A stretch of DNA of 53,948 bases from a virus. Location of the stretch: IMG/VR virus record IMGVR_UViG_3300043408_000051, positions 1 through 53,948 of that record, one strand, 5' to 3'. Positions 53,390 through 53,948 of the stretch are shown here, piece by piece (position 1 is the stretch's first letter; each line of letters opens with the position of its first letter). The notes under the pieces are model-generated. The model ran no database searches, was not told the DNA's origin, and saw only the letters and a program-made list of their open reading frames with translations. The translations under genes were made by a program, and so were the position numbers.

Positions 53390-53948
53390 TTATGCTGCTA
53401 TGTAAGTTCCATTAACGTAAATCTTACTTGCTGTAGTTAAGGTAACTGGGGTGCCTTGAGCAAATAGAGATTCAACAACAGCAGAGTTTGGACCTGCTGC
53501 TTTTATGTAATGCAAATCAAGTGTCGTGCTTCCAGCCAAATGGTCTGCATTGAGTATGGAATGTCCCCCGTTATCAGGGGCAACCGCAGGGTCTACATGT
53601 ACCCAACCATTAAAGTGGTTCATCATATTTGCTGCTGGAGCAACTGGAAGTTGGAGTTTATATTGCCCAGTTCCAAAAGAAGTAACAGTTGATAGATTTA
53701 CGATAATGTAAAAAGTTACCAACTTACCTGCTTGAACATAATAACTTTCATAGGTTGGATAAGTTGCGTTTGTTCCAGTAAATGTTAACCCTGTTGCAGA
53801 AAAAACAGGAGACCATCTCACTGGTTGAGGATTTAATGCAGGACCAGTAGGACCTGTTGCTCCTGCTGCACCAGTTGCTCCAGTTGCTCCAACAGGACCT
53901 GTTGCTCCTGCTGCACCAGTTGCTCCAGTTGCTCCAACAGGACCTGTT
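53390..53948 (-). CDS. Collagen-like tail fibre or fibritin, C-terminal part (partial at right edge)
   Basis: The frame is open through the right edge, so only the C-terminal 185 or so residues are seen. The visible start is a collagen-like stretch of Gly-X-Y triplets (TGPVGATGATGAAGA, repeated) that would form a triple-helical stalk. A globular C-terminal domain of about 140 residues follows (RWSPVFSATGLTF, then YESYYVQAGKLVTFYI), beta-rich and probably the trimeric tip that binds the host. The GTG at 53821 is not a plausible start because the frame continues upstream. Confidence 0.8.
   Translation of the reverse strand, partial: TGPVGATGATGAAGATGPVGATGATGAAGATGPTGPALNPQPVRWSPVFSATGLTFTGTNATYPTYESYYVQAGKLVTFYIIVNLSTVTSFGTGQYKLQLPVAPAANMMNHFNGWVHVDPAVAPDNGGHSILNADHLAGSTTLDLHYIKAAGPNSAVVESLFAQGTPVTLTTASKIYVNGTYIAA
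53850..53948 (-). repeat. 45-base tandem repeat encoding collagen-like triplets
   Basis: A 45-base unit begins at 53850, repeats at 53895 and starts a third time at 53940, where the window ends. It encodes 15 residues made of Gly-X-Y triplets, mainly with Ala, Thr, Pro and Val. The two complete copies look identical. Its length, a multiple of three, fits copy-number change without frameshift. This is coding repeat, not CRISPR. Confidence 0.85.

Noticed and set aside
53850-53948. Tandem repeats at the right edge as a CRISPR array
   Set aside because: The units are directly adjacent with no spacers, are a multiple of three, and encode Gly-X-Y triplets in frame with the fibre gene.
36984-53948. 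Portal, capsid or terminase genes
   Set aside because: I looked for terminase ATPase motifs, portal and HK97 capsid features in the right part and found none. They are probably outside the window.

Overview
The window is an AT-rich segment of a tailed-phage (or prophage) genome and looks like phage sequence throughout. The tail is contractile (myovirus morphology): sheath, tube, gp25-like wedge, baseplate J, gpD-like hub and gp5-like spike-base genes are all present. The host is most likely an actinobacterium, because the phage carries a WhiB-type iron-sulfur regulator and a SpoVS-type gene. The low GC would fit a low-GC aquatic actinobacterium, but that is inference. Large terminase, portal, protease and major capsid genes are not in the window and presumably lie beyond the right edge. 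No tRNA gene, rRNA, IS element or CRISPR array was recognised.

Layout. (1) 1-6417, plus strand: a tightly packed run of small, mostly unknown early-type genes (two HTH proteins, zinc-ribbon proteins, a DUF3846-like protein, a one-helix membrane protein), then an excisionase-like HTH gene, a tyrosine integrase with an unusual Cys-rich insertion, a membrane-anchored lytic transglycosylase and two small basic proteins. Two hairpin terminators lie in this part. (2) 6418-11557, minus strand: a monomeric B12-dependent ribonucleotide reductase preceded by a TGT/DpdA-like fusion protein, a degenerate HAD-fold protein and a nucleotidyltransferase. (3) 11567-18760, minus strand: an array of small, mostly orphan, translationally coupled genes, including an HhH-GPD-glycosylase-like protein, a metallophosphoesterase and one lone plus-strand gene. 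(4) 18796-34756, minus strand: replication, recombination and regulation genes (SpoVS, RuvC, a MazG-like DUF6378 protein, a Cas4-like nuclease, WhiB, a small PD-(D/E)XK nuclease, RecA, family A DNA polymerase, an ssDNA-binding candidate, MerR-like HTH, SNF2 helicase, primase, DnaB helicase, SWIM protein, DnaC-like loader, winged-helix replication protein, SLOG-like protein). (5) 34780-53948, minus strand: virion genes, transcribed right to left from a collagen-like fibre through neck, sheath, tube, chaperone, tape measure and baseplate to the tail-tip adhesins.

How it works together. DNA synthesis is nearly self-sufficient: a winged-helix initiator-like protein, DnaC-like loader, DnaB helicase, primase and PolA supply the replisome; RecA, RuvC and two PD-(D/E)XK nucleases process recombination intermediates; the RNR supplies deoxynucleotides. 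The integrase and excisionase-like genes suggest a temperate life cycle or a recent temperate ancestor. The most unusual points are a probable +1 frameshift at a TTT-TAA stop in the tail chaperone gene, a 26-cysteine insertion in a LamG-like tail protein, the TGT-like/Cys4 fusion in its four-gene cluster, and the divergent HhH-GPD-like protein inside an orphan gene array.
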